The translations under genes were made by a program, and so were the position numbers. The notes beneath the pieces were generated by a model that was given only the letters and a program-made list of their open reading frames with translations, was not told where the DNA came from and made no database searches. A stretch of DNA of 64,000 bases from Anopheles merus (Eukaryota > Arthropoda > Insecta > Diptera > Culicidae), in contig NC_054083.1 of assembly GCF_017562075.2 (NCBI RefSeq), positions 30,475,558 to 30,539,557 of the forward strand, written 5' to 3'. Of the stretch, positions 12,349 through 24,518 are shown one piece after another (the first letter of the stretch is position 1; the number at the start of each line of letters is the position of its first letter).

Positions 12349-15300
12349 GTTGGGGGACGCTGGGTTCCAAAAACTGCCATAAGGGGAAGCATCTCGAACC
12401 GATTGTGTTTGCTTTGGAGATTGATGTGTGCAACGTGGGGTGTGGAGTACGATAATCGAAAGGTGTGCGGTGCGTGCTTTGGATCCGCGCGTCTGTCAGT
12501 GTGTGCCGGTCTACCGCGTGTGGTGTGGGCCCTTAGCGACAGCAGTACCAGCCCACACGGGTGGCCGATGGGTCCCATGCGGAACGATTGTCATGCGTCC
12601 GTGGCGTGCGCCCGCAACAATGACGACAGCGTGGTGGTGGTGGTGCTGCTGCTGCCGCTGCTGTTATCTATCTTTCCCACCCGACAATGGGGGCAAGCCA
12701 GCTGCACACGATGATGATGGAGATGCGTACGCCGTTATCGTGTGGTGGTGGAAGTAAACAACCTTTTGCTAAATCCATTGCCAAACTCCCCTTTTTATAC
12801 AAGCCTCCATCTCTCCTCTCATTTTGAGCCAAAAAACAAAATATGGACAATACAAGAAGAGAGATTCGGCATCGATGTTCGAGGGAAGCAAAGAAGTCTT
12901 GTAATGCTTGCACCGTGCGTCCGACACAGTCTGAAATTGGTTGGCCTCTATCGGGTGGCTAAATCTTTTCATTGCCACACTTATCAGATCACTACGATAT
13001 ATTGTCCAGAAAGTCATCCACCATGCTCTCGCGATTAACAGCCCTTATCGCAGCGAATGCTCCCCCCAAAAATAGCCTCACATCGACAGCGAGTGATGTT
13101 AGTCATCGGAAGTTTTTTTTTCTCCTATCCCTCGCATTGCTTTTTGACGTGTGGGAATTTTCTATGCTTGATTGTGGCGATAAGATGCCGATTGTGGGTT
13201 AAGGAAAGAGTGTGGAAGTACGATTAATGTGGAGAAAACGTGATTTTAAGCCCTTTTTTTTGGGCGGGGAAATTTCAACTTTACGTGTTTTCCGCACACG
13301 AAAGATAAGATTCGGGCAGAAAAGATGAAATGTGATGCAATCAACTGAAATGTGTTGCTAATTCATTTGTCTAATCATTTGTTTACGAGTTGTATGTGTT
13401 ACTAATCTTTAAAATCATGCCAACACACACACTGCTTATCGGTACGTTTAAGTAGTCTACGGGTGAGACCGTAACGGTTACGGATTAGCTGCGCCTAACA
13501 GTATGCAATCGTGCATCGAGTGAGCAGCATCATGCAGCTTTATAACTTGTTTGCTTACTTTTTGATAAAAGATTAGGTTCAAAAATGGGAGTCAAAAAGT
13601 ACTACTGCTCTCCTTAGTACAAGATGATATGTTGTAAGGCAAAGAATAAAAAAAAAATGACCCCGGCTCATAAACAAACTTGCATTTAAATGGCAAAAAC
13701 ATGCTCAAGGACACGCCGCTAAGGCAACCTCGCCACTCCCACCGTGATTTGTTTGCGCAAATTTATCACCTATTCAAATGGGGACCTCTTCACCTCTATG
13801 AGCAAAAAACAAGACATCATCAACAACAACAGAATAGTACACACACACACACCAAAACAATCAGCCTGACTGGCAGTTTTTTGCACAGATAAAGGCAGCC
13901 GACACGCACCGGGCACATGATTTCCGGGGCGCACAGGCCTAAAGTGTGCGCTAGGAAACACACAAATGTACACGCACACACGGACCACGTACCCAATGGT
14001 TTTGTTCACGTTATCAGCAGCTGGTGTGGGCTGTGTGCGGTCCCATCATTAAAAGTGGGTTTTGCGCGCCCATCCTTATCACGTTTGCTCGGTTTGCTTT
14101 CCCGGTGTTTGCGTCCGTCGGTGCGATGGTGTGCCCGCAAAATCCCCCATATGTCCCCCCAATCCCTATAGCATGACATGCGATCCTTGTTTGCGTCGGT
14201 TTGGAAGTGTTGTGTGCGCTATGTCTAAAAAAAAAAAGAAATGAATTTCCTGCCACCAATAATCTATCCTCTGATACGGCGGGACCCCGCTGCCGATGGT
14301 ACACGTTATTACCATGTTCTTCTTCGATTTGATGAGTTTGTTTCCCGTCCTGTTCACTGTTTGCGTCGGGCAAGTTGTTTGTTCGTACCGATCCCGATCC
14401 CACCAACCAACCGGACGATAAACAATCTGTGCGCTCCGGTGCCGTGTGCGCACACACTTTCCAATCGTGCGCTGATAACGGCGGGCGGACGAGTGCGCTC
14501 AGTCTCAGACTTGTGTTTGTGACTCTGCCCACTCACTAATTAACATTTCCAAACAACGTGACAGTGTGGTTTCTTCTTGTTGCTGCTCCTTTGTTTGGTT
14601 TTGATTTGGCCATCCGATTATTGGGTTTGATTATTACATTCTTTTTTGCTTTGTTTTGCAGTTGCCTTGGTATGATAATAATTATTCACATTTCGTATCA
14701 ATAAGTCCGGCTGCTTTATCAAAACAGCAGCCCACTTTCCTTTCTGTTTTCTTATTATTTGCACGGAAGCTTATTAGAAGCGAAAACACAACATTGTAGG
14801 TTAGAAGAGAGACAATTCAAACACACATTTAAATATTGCAACGCAATCACAGCACGTTCACACTCACCATTTAGATCTGCTAAGGGTAAATCACTATGTT
14901 CACAGCACAATATAGACAGCTACAGGTAACAATGTAAAACAATTGAAATCAATTCAAACTTCAAACGGACTATAGCTGGTTGCACTGCAGCTGCACGCTC
15001 GAACTGTGCACGTGCTGGACCCGAACGCCACGAGGTGACTCGCGTGAATCACGACAATCGCTGCTGGCGGTGCGACCACGATCGAGACTCGACCACACCG
15101 CTGCTAGCGATCAGCCCCGGCAAAGTGTTGGCCCCCCGGATAGAGACCGCAACGGGCGCGCCACGGTACCCGTGGGTTGAAAATAGAAGACCCCGCCGAG
15201 GGAATGGAAAATTAAATATAAAAAAAAGTGTCAGCTGGAAGCGCTGGCATTATTTTATAATAAACTTTGATTTTCTTCCTTTTTTTTTGTTTTGTTTCGG

Positions 15301-16001
15301 TGAATATGCCTGTAATTTTCGTCTTTCTTTAATTTCCTGGTATTGGTGCGCGTTGTGGTTCGGTCCTCTACCTGAGCTGATCCGTCGGCATGCGCCTCTC
15401 TCGCATGGGTCGCCGGTAGTTTTGCTTTGCAGGAGATCAGCAGGATTTATAATTATCGAACGGCATCGACGTTGAGATGGATTCTGTTCTGTTCTGTTTT
15501 CTTTAGGTTGTGCTATTCTTAAATCTTTGCTGGTAATAATTGTCATCGCATGTGACATATCTGTGGTGTGATTGACTATTTTTTTTTCGAATTAATTTTA
15601 TGATTTAAATAACAAAATGAAAAGTGTTTGTATAACATCATAAATCTTCTATCAACACATTTTGCATTGAAGATGAAGAACATCTTTTGAAACAATGTTA
15701 AGCTGTGTCACAGTTTCATTAAATATTAATCTAGACCATAACCGAATCTAATAGCAAGATAATTTCTACTTTGTATTAGGGATGGTTCAGATAGGAGTCC
15801 TGTCGGAATAGGATCAATTCCTGTCTATTTTAAGCTCGAGGGACCTTCTGTCCTGTATGGTCGTATATAATGCAATAGGACACATTTTAGTATTAACTAG
15901 GTCACGTTAACAGATGCTACCTAAGATTGTCTTTAGCTGTTATCTCACTTTGCTGTTGGACAGTATATGAATAAGTTTTAGCTTAAGACCGTAGTACAAA
16001 G
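12349..16001. other. intergenic region after CFAP44
   Basis: This stretch presumably holds the CFAP44 3'UTR, followed by AT-rich DNA with CA/GT dinucleotide runs around 13.8-14.0 kb. A GC-rich patch at ~14.97-15.19 kb contains E-box-like CAGCTG and GCACGTGC. It could be a promoter or a non-coding first exon, but no coding exon could be supported. Open frames here are short and lack domains. Confidence 0.5.
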
Positions 16002-16003
16002 TA

Positions 16004-16347
16004 CAGTGGGCGGCCGTTTATCCGAGATCATGGGGACTCGACCTCACCTGGATGCTCGAATAACACGAATAATGAGTTAGAATTATATATTTTATCACAA
16101 ATTATTGACTTTTTTTATTTATATTATGTATTTGTTAAAACCAAGCCAGTTTTTAGTAGCTTCATGTTTTTCCAATGAGAATATTTGAAATGAGCAATGA
16201 ATTATTGCGTTTTTTGTTATGACAATGTGCTCTGATAACTTTTTTTTCTTCTAATATCCTCCTATGCACGCAATGTCACCTTTGTACTGTACTGTCATGT
16301 CTCATCAGCATGGATAAACGGACAGCCGGATAAACAGCGCTCCACTG
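16004..16347. mobile_element. pogo-like MITE with TA duplication
   Basis: A 344-bp non-coding element begins CAGTGGGCGGCCGTTTATCC. It ends with the inverted counterpart, whose reverse complement begins CAGTGGAGCGCTGTTTATCC. It is flanked on both sides by TA (16002-16003 and 16348-16349). The CAGTG ends, the shared GTTTATCCG and the TA target site fit the pogo/Tc1-mariner superfamily (known). No transposase frame is present, so it is a non-autonomous copy. Confidence 0.75.
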
Positions 16348-16419
16348 TATAGTACATACATGCTCGTTTTAGGCAGATGATTTTTTCTTATTATTTTATT
16401 TGAAGTAACGACCTATTGA

Positions 16420-16632
16420 GCCGGTCTGGTGGTACAGTCGTCAACTCGTACGACTTAACAACATACCCGACATGGGTTCAAGCCCCGAATGGACCGTGCT
16501 CCCACACGCGTAGGTCTGACTTGACTACCCTTATGTGTGCCATTTAATAAGTCACTGAAAGCCAAAGCCCCATTCGTAGTGGTACAGAACAGGCCTTGAC
16601 CGACAACGGTTGTTGTAACAAAGAAGAGAAGA
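16420..16632 (+). mobile_element. tRNA-headed SINE (subfamily A)
   Basis: The head has a box-A-like GGTCTGGTGGTACAGT and a box-B-like GGGTTCAAGCCCC, the internal RNA polymerase III promoter of tRNA-derived SINEs. It continues into a unique body and ends in GACAACGGTTGTTGTAACAAAGAAG. Sister copies lie at 30.4, 39.2 and 42.8 kb. It resembles the ~200-bp SINE200 family of Anopheles gambiae (from memory, not searched). Confidence 0.8.
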
Positions 16633-17564
16633 CATATGCGGTCATACAGGCTTTCAATACTTATTTAGAATACCACGTAGCCGGAGTGTCACAGTCCTTG
16701 CTACTGCGGTGGATATGAGGCTTGAACTCTTCTACAGGTATTTTTGTGTTTTAAGTCAGCTGGGGCAGTCCCAGCTCCGCACGACTACACGATGGAGACC
16801 TGGTGGAGCCTAGCTGCCTAGTTCAAATCATACGAACATCATATCATAGATCAGATCGTGATGTTCTACTGCACCGTAATGTTAGAGCTGACATTTACCC
16901 TATTCTAAAGGACTTATTTTTTATAAATAATCTCTACTTACTTTACTTTGTCGCTGTACCGTGTTTCCGCCCTAGCTTTCCAGTGGCCTCGAGAATCATT
17001 CGTTTTGAGCAACCACAGTAAAAAGGATGACAACGAACCAAGGCCATCTTGATCGCTAATCACTGTACAAGACGGAACGGTTGCATTATCTCTCCTGTAG
17101 AGCGTGGTGACCCTATGTCGACTCTATTTTGTATCGAAACTGTACTATTGCACATTATTCGGTTGTTTTCTCCCTTTTACAAGAATAAACAGTGAAATCT
17201 TCTAATTAAAACATTTGTATCTCTTGGGAAATTCATGTCCAGCGATCGGCGTCATGATGGAACCAAACCGTACAAACACAAAAAAAAACCTCAAACGCAA
17301 CACCTCAGAGGCTTTCCACACTGTTTAACTACGTCATCAAACGTTAAAAATACACTTTATATACCGCAGAAGTAAATGCTTTGAAAAATTTAACAATCCC
17401 ACATCGCAATTCATCTCTAAATTCGGTTGTTTTTATAATTCCTCTTTGCTTTGCTTTCGCGAAATGTCAAACTTTTGCCGCCAATGTTGTTTGTAAACAA
17501 ATGTTTTGACAGGCACGAAATAAGAGTCGTGAAATTCTCATTGTTTCCACGCAAAGCCTGTGCA

Positions 17565-18497
17565 ATGTGCGATACAATCGAGTCCGCCTTCGTTGCCATC
17601 AGCCGGCTAGCTTCCGGCTCGGAGGCCACACACAACGTCGATCCCGTGCTCTTCCCGGACGGTGGTCTGCGGCCCGGCGAACTGATCGAAATCAGTGGCG
17701 ACTCGAACAGCGGCAAATCGTTGCTCTGCCTAGAGCTGATCGCTCGCATCATCCTGCCCACGAGCTGCGGCGGCCTAGAGCTCGCTGCGGTCCTGATTGA
17801 CTGTGAGAACAGCTACAGCAAAACCGTCCTGCTAAGCAACCTGGAAAAGCACATCCTCAACCAGGCAGAACCGGCCCTCGCCAGTACGCTGGCCGATCCG
17901 CACCAGCTGGAAACCATTCAACGCGCCGCCCTGAGCCGGCTCCATCTGATCACGTGCTACTCGTTGGAGCAGTTTGAATTTTCCCTGCTCGCACTGCCGG
18001 CCTTGTTCGTGAAGCAGCCCGAGCTGACGTTCGTGCTGATCGATTCGATTGCCACCTTCTACTGGACCAAGTGTACGGCGAAAAACCTCATCCGGCAGGA
18101 TACGTACCAGAAAGCGCACTGCAAAACGTTAAGCCGGCTGGCGGGCAAGTGGAGAAAGATCGTCCTGCTCACCAAACCGTCCCACTTTGGTGGGCGACAA
18201 GCATCGGGGCGTGATTTCGAAACGACCAGCGCAGCGGGAGCACTGTCGCTGGACGGATCGACTCAGGCATCGTCGTTTGCGGGTCCTCTTACGCCCTTGA
18301 TGAGCACGGCGTCGTCCGCCGGCAGTTTGATTGACCATCGGATCGAACTGACCGAAACAGACAACCCCAGTCCGGGTGGGTCGGAGCAAGGCAGTGCCGA
18401 CCAGCGGTTCAGTGCGTTCATTACGATGGCGGACAAGCAGCAGTACGTGCGCTTCTATCTGATCGACAAGTACGGGATCAACTGGATTGAGGCTTAA
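17565..18497 (+). CDS. XRCC2: XRCC2-like RAD51 paralogue
   Basis: A single-exon frame of 310 residues. XRCC2 belongs to the RAD51-paralogue complex that helps load RAD51 during homologous recombination in the nucleus. The Walker A motif GDSNSGKS sits at residues 45-52. Downstream are the family's ILP...GGLE stretch, and a Walker-B-like FVLIDSIATFYW near residues 155-165. Residues ~200-290 are richer in Ser/Gly and Ala, then YVRFYLIDKYGINWIEA closes the protein much like the end of animal XRCC2. The frame is open further upstream, with an ATG at 17484. I prefer the ATG at 17565 because MCDTIESAFVAISRL aligns by eye with the short N-terminus usual for the family (~280 aa in vertebrates). GC-rich coding sequence contrasts with AT-rich flanks. 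Confidence 0.85.
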   Translation: MCDTIESAFVAISRLASGSEATHNVDPVLFPDGGLRPGELIEISGDSNSGKSLLCLELIARIILPTSCGGLELAAVLIDCENSYSKTVLLSNLEKHILNQAEPALASTLADPHQLETIQRAALSRLHLITCYSLEQFEFSLLALPALFVKQPELTFVLIDSIATFYWTKCTAKNLIRQDTYQKAHCKTLSRLAGKWRKIVLLTKPSHFGGRQASGRDFETTSAAGALSLDGSTQASSFAGPLTPLMSTASSAGSLIDHRIELTETDNPSPGGSEQGSADQRFSAFITMADKQQYVRFYLIDKYGINWIEA

Positions 18498-18589
18498 TGT
18501 GCTCGCTGCTCTGTATGATGGGTAAAATGTTACATTCCTCCAATTGTTGTCGCGTTCCGGTTCTTTCTCCTTCAAACTAAATTATTGTA

Positions 18590-18595
18590 AATAAA
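18590..18595 (+). terminator. XRCC2 polyadenylation signal
   Basis: The canonical AATAAA lies 92 bases after the XRCC2 stop codon within an AT-rich tail. It is the first such signal downstream and is well spaced for a short 3'UTR. Confidence 0.6.
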
Positions 18596-18599
18596 TTGA

Positions 18600-19965
18600 A
18601 AATTAACAGCACTATTTTCCTCCTATCGTTTTACATTGTTTTTTTTTTACGTTTTATTTCACGAGTTTCGCAACTTTTTCTCCTTCCTTTTCATTTGCAT
18701 GAATTTCACACAGCGCGCCGTTTACAAATCTGTCCTTATACAACTAAAATTGTCACATCCGCTTGAATCCATTTGTTTGTGTGTTATGTGTTGGCGAATG
18801 AAAAGAGTTCGTCCATTTGTTTTCCTTCTTCTGTGTGTAATCATGTACGAATAAACTAAAACTCATAAATCCTTATAATGGGTGCGGTATGTGGGTAATT
18901 CATACTGCACTTGCTGAACTGACAATGAGTCGCTGATCCTATGCCGGGTCAAATTTTCAACTAACAAAACCTTCTGCGCCACATGTTGCAGAAGCGTCAC
19001 TGCTGCGCCGCAACGGTATTGAGAACAAGTTTGGCGCGCGAATTACAATGAAATAGTTAACGCTAGGGTAAAGGACAACGGGCATTCTCCTAAGATAGTA
19101 TTAGCCGGTATGCGGGAGGTGCACACGCTGACCCGAACGGGATAATTTCACTTTCCTCACCTTACCACGCCCGTGTTAGTGCGGGGTTAGCAATTTAACT
19201 AGCTTAGCAAAACTAAAGGATCATCTCCGCTGCTGCCGGGCAAATCGGGTAAATCAAACTGATATTAAATCTTAACTAGCTGATTTCGGTTAGTAGCGAA
19301 ATCCTTTCGTTTTTTTTTTTCACGCTGACGCTGTACTGTAACGATTGTGCACTTTTCTTTCTTGTCGATTTCTTGTTGACGCACTGCTCCCCTGTTTTTT
19401 TTGGCAATCTTATGTACAACGACGCTGCACTGTATTCCTGGTTTCCTGGTTTTTCTGTACTTTACGTGCATAGTAATCAAAACTCAATCCAACGCTTGAT
19501 CGCTGTATCTTCCTTTTCCTTTCCAAATAACTACAGGGGCTGGCAGAGCTCAACAGTGGCGCAAGTGAGAACCGTGGTGAAAGCACCGATCTTGTCCTCA
19601 CAACCTCCAATTGTTAATTATCGACCAATCGCCCAGCAAAACGAACGAACGTTCTGTGTTTGTAGGTAGTAAGCAATTAATAGTAGTTTGTTTTTCTTCT
19701 CTATGTTCTATATACACAGGTCTCGCACAAGACGTTTTGAGGTGTTAGAATCATGTCAATAAAAACATGTGTCCCAAGACAAACGGTAGCAGTACGCGCC
19801 CGTCGCGTACCACACACACGCATAGGTCGTTTGTCAGGTAAAAAACGTTCTTCTACTTCTCCTTCTCCTCCTCTACCTATTCCGCTTCGCCACGGAATAC
19901 TGTTCTTGTGTGTTTATGCGAGACAACCGAATATCAGTGAAGGACGCATCGTTCGCGTTTGCGCC
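18600..19965. other. convergent 3' region between XRCC2 and Aly
   Basis: The two genes point toward each other here. The minus-strand gene presumably places its 3'UTR in this stretch. A minus-strand AATAAA lies at 18653-18658 and would give a ~1.3-kb UTR ending close to the XRCC2 signal. No other gene was recognised. Confidence 0.45.
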
Positions 19966-22900
19966 CTACTTCATGTCTTTGGTGTACGCATCCAGCTCGG
20001 CATCCAGCTCTTCGGCCGTTTTCGTTTCACGGGGCTGTCGTCTGCCGCCACCACCTCCGCCGCGACCACCACGGCCTTGGGATTTACCTAAAAAAAACAA
20101 ACGCACAGAAGGTACCATGAGGTTAGATTGATTCAATGTTACATTCAATTAGTACGCTTGCGTTACTTACCACCTGCTCCGCGGCCACCGGCCGGTTTGC
20201 GCGGGGAACGTGCGGACGACGATGCAGCCAGCACTGCTGGACGGGGAACACGTGGGGCAGGAATTTCCGAGGTCGCCATCTGAATGCTCATCGGGCGCCC
20301 GTCCAGTGGTACACCGTTGTACTGCTTCATCGCCTTGATCGCATCGGAACGTCTTTCAAACACAACGTCGGCCGTTCCTACAAGGCAGGGGACAAACAAA
20401 AAAATAGGAATATTTAGTTAAATAAAACAAAGTTTCGTCAATTCCTTAGCCACCACCAACACTTACCAAGCGAACGGCCCGAACGGTCGTAATGTACCGA
20501 GGCGCTTCTCAGCGGCCCAAATTCAGCAAACAGCTCGTTGATGTCCGTCTCCGACACGCCAAAGTCCAGGTTCGATACCAGCAGCTTCGCCGCACCGCCC
20601 GGTCCGCCGGCACCGAGTCCACCGGCCGCCGCCAGCAGCCGGTTCTTGCGCGGCCCCTCGTACATGTCGTGCTTCCATGCGCTGTTCACGTCGCCCTGTG
20701 GAATGATGTGACGAGGATGGAGGTGGAGGGAGGTTGTTTGGAATAGTCATCACACACACGCACACACACGCGGTTATCGATTCGATCTGGGTCTCTAAAA
20801 GGTACTCCTCCTCCTTTCTTCCCCCCGATGCGTTCGCTTTAGCCTCTCCTCCATCCGTTCTTCTTCCTTCCTTCTCAGGGCTGAGCAGCGTCACCGAATC
20901 CGTACAATCCAAAACCAAGCCCAACCAAGCCGAAAAGGGGCACCAACGCAGGCCAGCAATCGCGCCACTTTGACCGAACCTCTCATTCTCATTCTCTACC
21001 CTTCTTCTTCCGCTAAGACGAGGGGAACAACAAATTCTACTTCCATCTAGTGGGCCGTCCCTCTCTTGCGTTTTTACCGTCCGTTTTCCTTCGATTGCAA
21101 GAAATTCGTTTAACGTTTGTTTTCGCATTAGCCTTCCATTCCTGGCACGTGTTTAATGCAGGTTTGCGCGCGTGTGTGTGTGTCTCATTTTCACAGAAGC
21201 TCGTAGGTGTGTGCGTGTGGTCAATACCAACAGTAGAGAGAAAGGGATAACCGCGACGACTACCTCCCTCGACGGAGTTTGTTCGCCAACGAAACCAGCT
21301 GGCTTTTCCAAGTGCTGGATCAACACACCGAGTTCCTGGTCGAACCTTTCCAACCATTATTGACAGCAGCATCATCATCTACGAGAAGCTCATTTGCTAG
21401 TCGATCATGGTAAACAGCTTTTACGTTATTCATTTCCTTCCCGCGCGCATAATGGCCTCAAACATTGTGTTGTCTGTCCTGCGCGACAGCACGATATGCT
21501 CGACAAGATAAGATTAAATTTGTAAATATATGTGTGTGGTGTGAGTTCAAGTGCGTTACGGCAAAATCCGGAAGAGCTACAAAATCAGGGACCCGCAGCA
21601 GACGACAATGAAAAAGAGTAATAAAGAGATGCCACCGCTCCCGCCGCTGGAGATGGGTTTTGCTCGGAAAAATCGTAGGAAAATCGTTGAAACCGTTTTT
21701 TGGATGGTGCTGCAAAATGAATAGTTGCGTTTCTAGGAATGTCAAGGGGGTTAAAGGGCAGAGTGTGCTGTGTCTGGAGCTGGCGCTGTGTGATGTGCGC
21801 TGCTGTGCGCCGAGCGTCGATTTGGTGAACAATGTGGAACACAGCAACATCTTCACGCTGACATTGAACACACATACACTCACATTAACACACACAGCAT
21901 ATCGCTTTCCTTCTGATTGACCGATTCCGAACTAATCAAACGCACACTTTTCCCGAGAGGCACAAGCATTGTGCGCGCAAATTGAAAATTAACTTCGATG
22001 GAATTTTCTTTTTTTTTTTTGCTGCCTTATTCAGCATGAACAAAGCACACGTTCGGTGGACGCACAGGACATTAATGAAGAATTTCTACAACCTCACACA
22101 TAGCGGCGACAAAGGTTCATTTTACCGTAGGACGGGGAGAAGTGGAATTGGAAAACGCATGGCTTGTTGTTTGCTTCACCATACTTTGACAGCAGTGTGG
22201 AGAGACGTGATTTTCGAAACATAACATGTCGCATAAAACACGATAATTTCGTTAAACTTATTAAAATTTAGTGAATAAATTGGATTTTAGAACTATTTCT
22301 GAAGGAGCTTTTTTCCTGATCAAATCGAAACTTTTGAAAAATCATATTACACACACAACACGCTCACTCTAATCGCACACATACACAGTGGCGAATCGTA
22401 TTGCTTTTCGATTTTTTTTTTCACACTTTCCATTCTATTGCTCGTTTTAATACCACGCACCACGCACCAAGGGCCCTGGGAGGTTCAGGGCGACGACCCA
22501 CGAACGATCGCACACGGCACGCGAAAACCAAACCAAACGCAACACAACGCACACACACACACACACAGATACCACTGCAAATCGCGCGTTAAGCCGATGA
22601 TTCTGTCACCACTACACACGCACACACGCGCTCCACTGTTTGCTTCTCTTTCTAGCGCTCACCGTACGGCAAGCGGGCATTTTTCATCACCGATAGACGC
22701 CATCTTGAATTGGACCAAGGCGTCATATTTGCCGATGAAAGAACATTTTACGGCGCAAAAAAAGTCCCAAAAAGGTCGCTTCCTTCCCAATTTGTAAATG
22801 CATTCTACGATTAGTGACCCGTAGCACATTCAAAACGCACAAAATTGTCCACTCGTTTTGCTCGAAACGGTTGCCCCTCCCCCACACGTTCTACTACGCA

Positions 22901-23443
22901 TTTACGAGGAACTGCAGACCAATCAATTTCACACGAATAGTAAGAGAAGAATGATATCGCCCTTAAGATCCGCAATCGTCCAGTTGTCATCAAGCCAACC
23001 TGGGGCAAGATCCCGTTGTAGGATGAGGGATGGGGTAAGTCCCTTTTCCAGCCGCGGCCAGGCCAAGGGAATGGAGATGTCGTTTCGGGTCGATGATGCT
23101 GCTGCTGCTGCGATTGCTCGGAAGTTGAAGTGACCGGAACAAAGGAGTTGCTAAGGCATTTGTCTTATTCTCATCCATCGCTTACCCGCCCGTAGCGTGC
23201 CCGGGTGATGCCACCACGGGTGCGTCCCTTCAGTACGCCACCGCCGCCGCTCGCTCCGCCGTTCCGCTGACCGCCCGAGCGGAATCCGTTTCGGGCGCCA
23301 CCACCGCTGGCACCGCCGCTACCCGCTCCCGGTCGACGGTTCGAGCGGCCCGCTCCACCGGAACGGCCACCGCCGCCGCGCGGACGGGTCGATTTCTGTG
23401 ACTTGATGATTTCATCGAGGCTCATCTCAATTTTGTCCACCAT
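19966..23443 (-). CDS. Ref1: Aly/REF mRNA-export adaptor (THO complex subunit 4)
   Basis: Four exons on the minus strand: 23443-23186, 20695-20467, 20377-20171 and 20087-19966, giving 271 residues with clean GT-AG phases. Aly/REF links the TREX complex and spliced mRNA to the NXF1 export receptor in the nucleus. The N-terminus MVDKIEMSLDEIIKS is the conserved UAP56-binding motif. It is followed by an Arg/Gly-rich segment (~20-85). An RRM follows at ~121-198, with LLVSNLDFG and the exon-spanning GTADVVFE. A second RGG patch precedes the C-terminal motif KTAEELDAELDAYTKDMK, which also binds UAP56. The start has a strong context (AACAAAATGG). Intron 1 is about 2.5 kb. An AG at the 5'UTR boundary just upstream of the start codon suggests another non-coding exon. 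Confidence 0.92.
20696..23185 (-). other. large first intron of Aly/REF
   Basis: A 2.5-kb intron with CA/TG runs near 20.75, 21.18, 21.87 and 22.55 kb. It contains an AAGATGGCG (YY1/Pho-like) block around 22.70 kb on the minus strand. Open frames here are short and lack domains. Regulatory elements or an internal promoter are possible but unproven. Confidence 0.5.
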
Positions 23444-24514
23444 TTTGTTCTTGATGCGGGGAGCCGTCGTAACTTCGGAGGTAGGTGCTGTAATGATGTG
23501 ATTAGAAACGCTACGTAGGGACGATTTCCACACAACTTTTACAACAATTGCCGCAGGTGCAATTAACCGTCGATGGTAAATACAAATTGGTACGCAAACT
23601 GATCTTAATTTTCACAAAAATGCTGTTTTCTGGCGGAGCAGCAAACTTTCGCTCTCTGTTCACACGCACCCGAAAATGCAAGTGATGGTGATGGGCATTT
23701 GAAGTTCTGAACGAGAGTGTAAACGTCGACCCATTTTTTGACAGCGCAGCCAGAACCCAATTAACATTTTCGATGGGGCGTTTCAATCGAGGGTCAAATA
23801 ACATTTCAAGTAACTTAACTGATCCATCCATAAATGTCTGCTTGAAAACTGCTCGATAATTTTAATTATTTTTTTTAAAGAGCCTTTGAACCTGCATATA
23901 TTAACATCTATCTACTTTCAGTTAAAAACTCTTGCCTTAATTTAAGCATTCCTAAAAGTAACGAAAGTATTTTATTCGACAGATAAAAACCAACTAGAAT
24001 CAAAACCGAATTTGACCAGTCTTCTAATTCATTTTCTTTAAGGAAAAAGATTTGGCTCTACTTTACTGAGTACTTCAAACAAAGTGGGTATAATATACAG
24101 ACGGGCTAATCCCGCACGATTTGTTAACTACACTGTTGAAAAGCTATAGAAATGGTTTGCCACATGGAAGGACGGTCGCTTCATGGTGCTTGTGAGTATT
24201 TTATTTGTCTTTATTGTTATTGTTTTGGTGTTTTTTTTGGATTGACACGTTTTTGTCTTTTTTGTGTTATGTTTTGTTTTATTGTTTTTTTTTTGTTTTT
24301 TTTTTTTTATCTGGCTACTTGCATATATTTTCAGGAAGTTCTCCATTAAGTTCTTCGTGTGGATTTTGCAGCCTATTCTTCTTTTATGTTGTTTTTGTTT
24401 GTTTCTTTTGGTTTATATTGTTTTAATTTTTACAAGTTTTTTTTTTGTTATTTTTTCTAGGTTCCAAATATTTTAACGACGTTTATCTGCCAATATAAAG
24501 CTAGATAAATATAT
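23444..24514. other. Aly/REF upstream and T-rich spacer
   Basis: Just upstream of Aly on the minus strand lies a TCAGTT initiator-like word centred at 23600. From ~24.2 to 24.45 kb the plus strand is dominated by T-runs with GTTTT words, which give low-complexity F-rich frames rather than genes. Confidence 0.4.
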
Positions 24515-24518
24515 ATAG

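Noticed and set aside
14014..14532. 172-codon minus-strand frame and overlapping plus-strand frames
   Set aside because: Frames on both strands overlap, composition is irregular, and no domain or splice-consistent continuation was seen.
16420..16500. tRNA gene
   Set aside because: Box A and box B are present, but there is no foldable cloverleaf and the same head occurs in several copies with SINE tails.
22640..22720. Minus-strand mini-exon starting MASIGDEKCPLAVR with a GTGAGC donor inside the Aly intron
   Set aside because: Its phase does not join Aly exon 2, and no partner exon with a recognisable domain was found. It is more likely promoter-type DNA with an AAGATGGCG motif.
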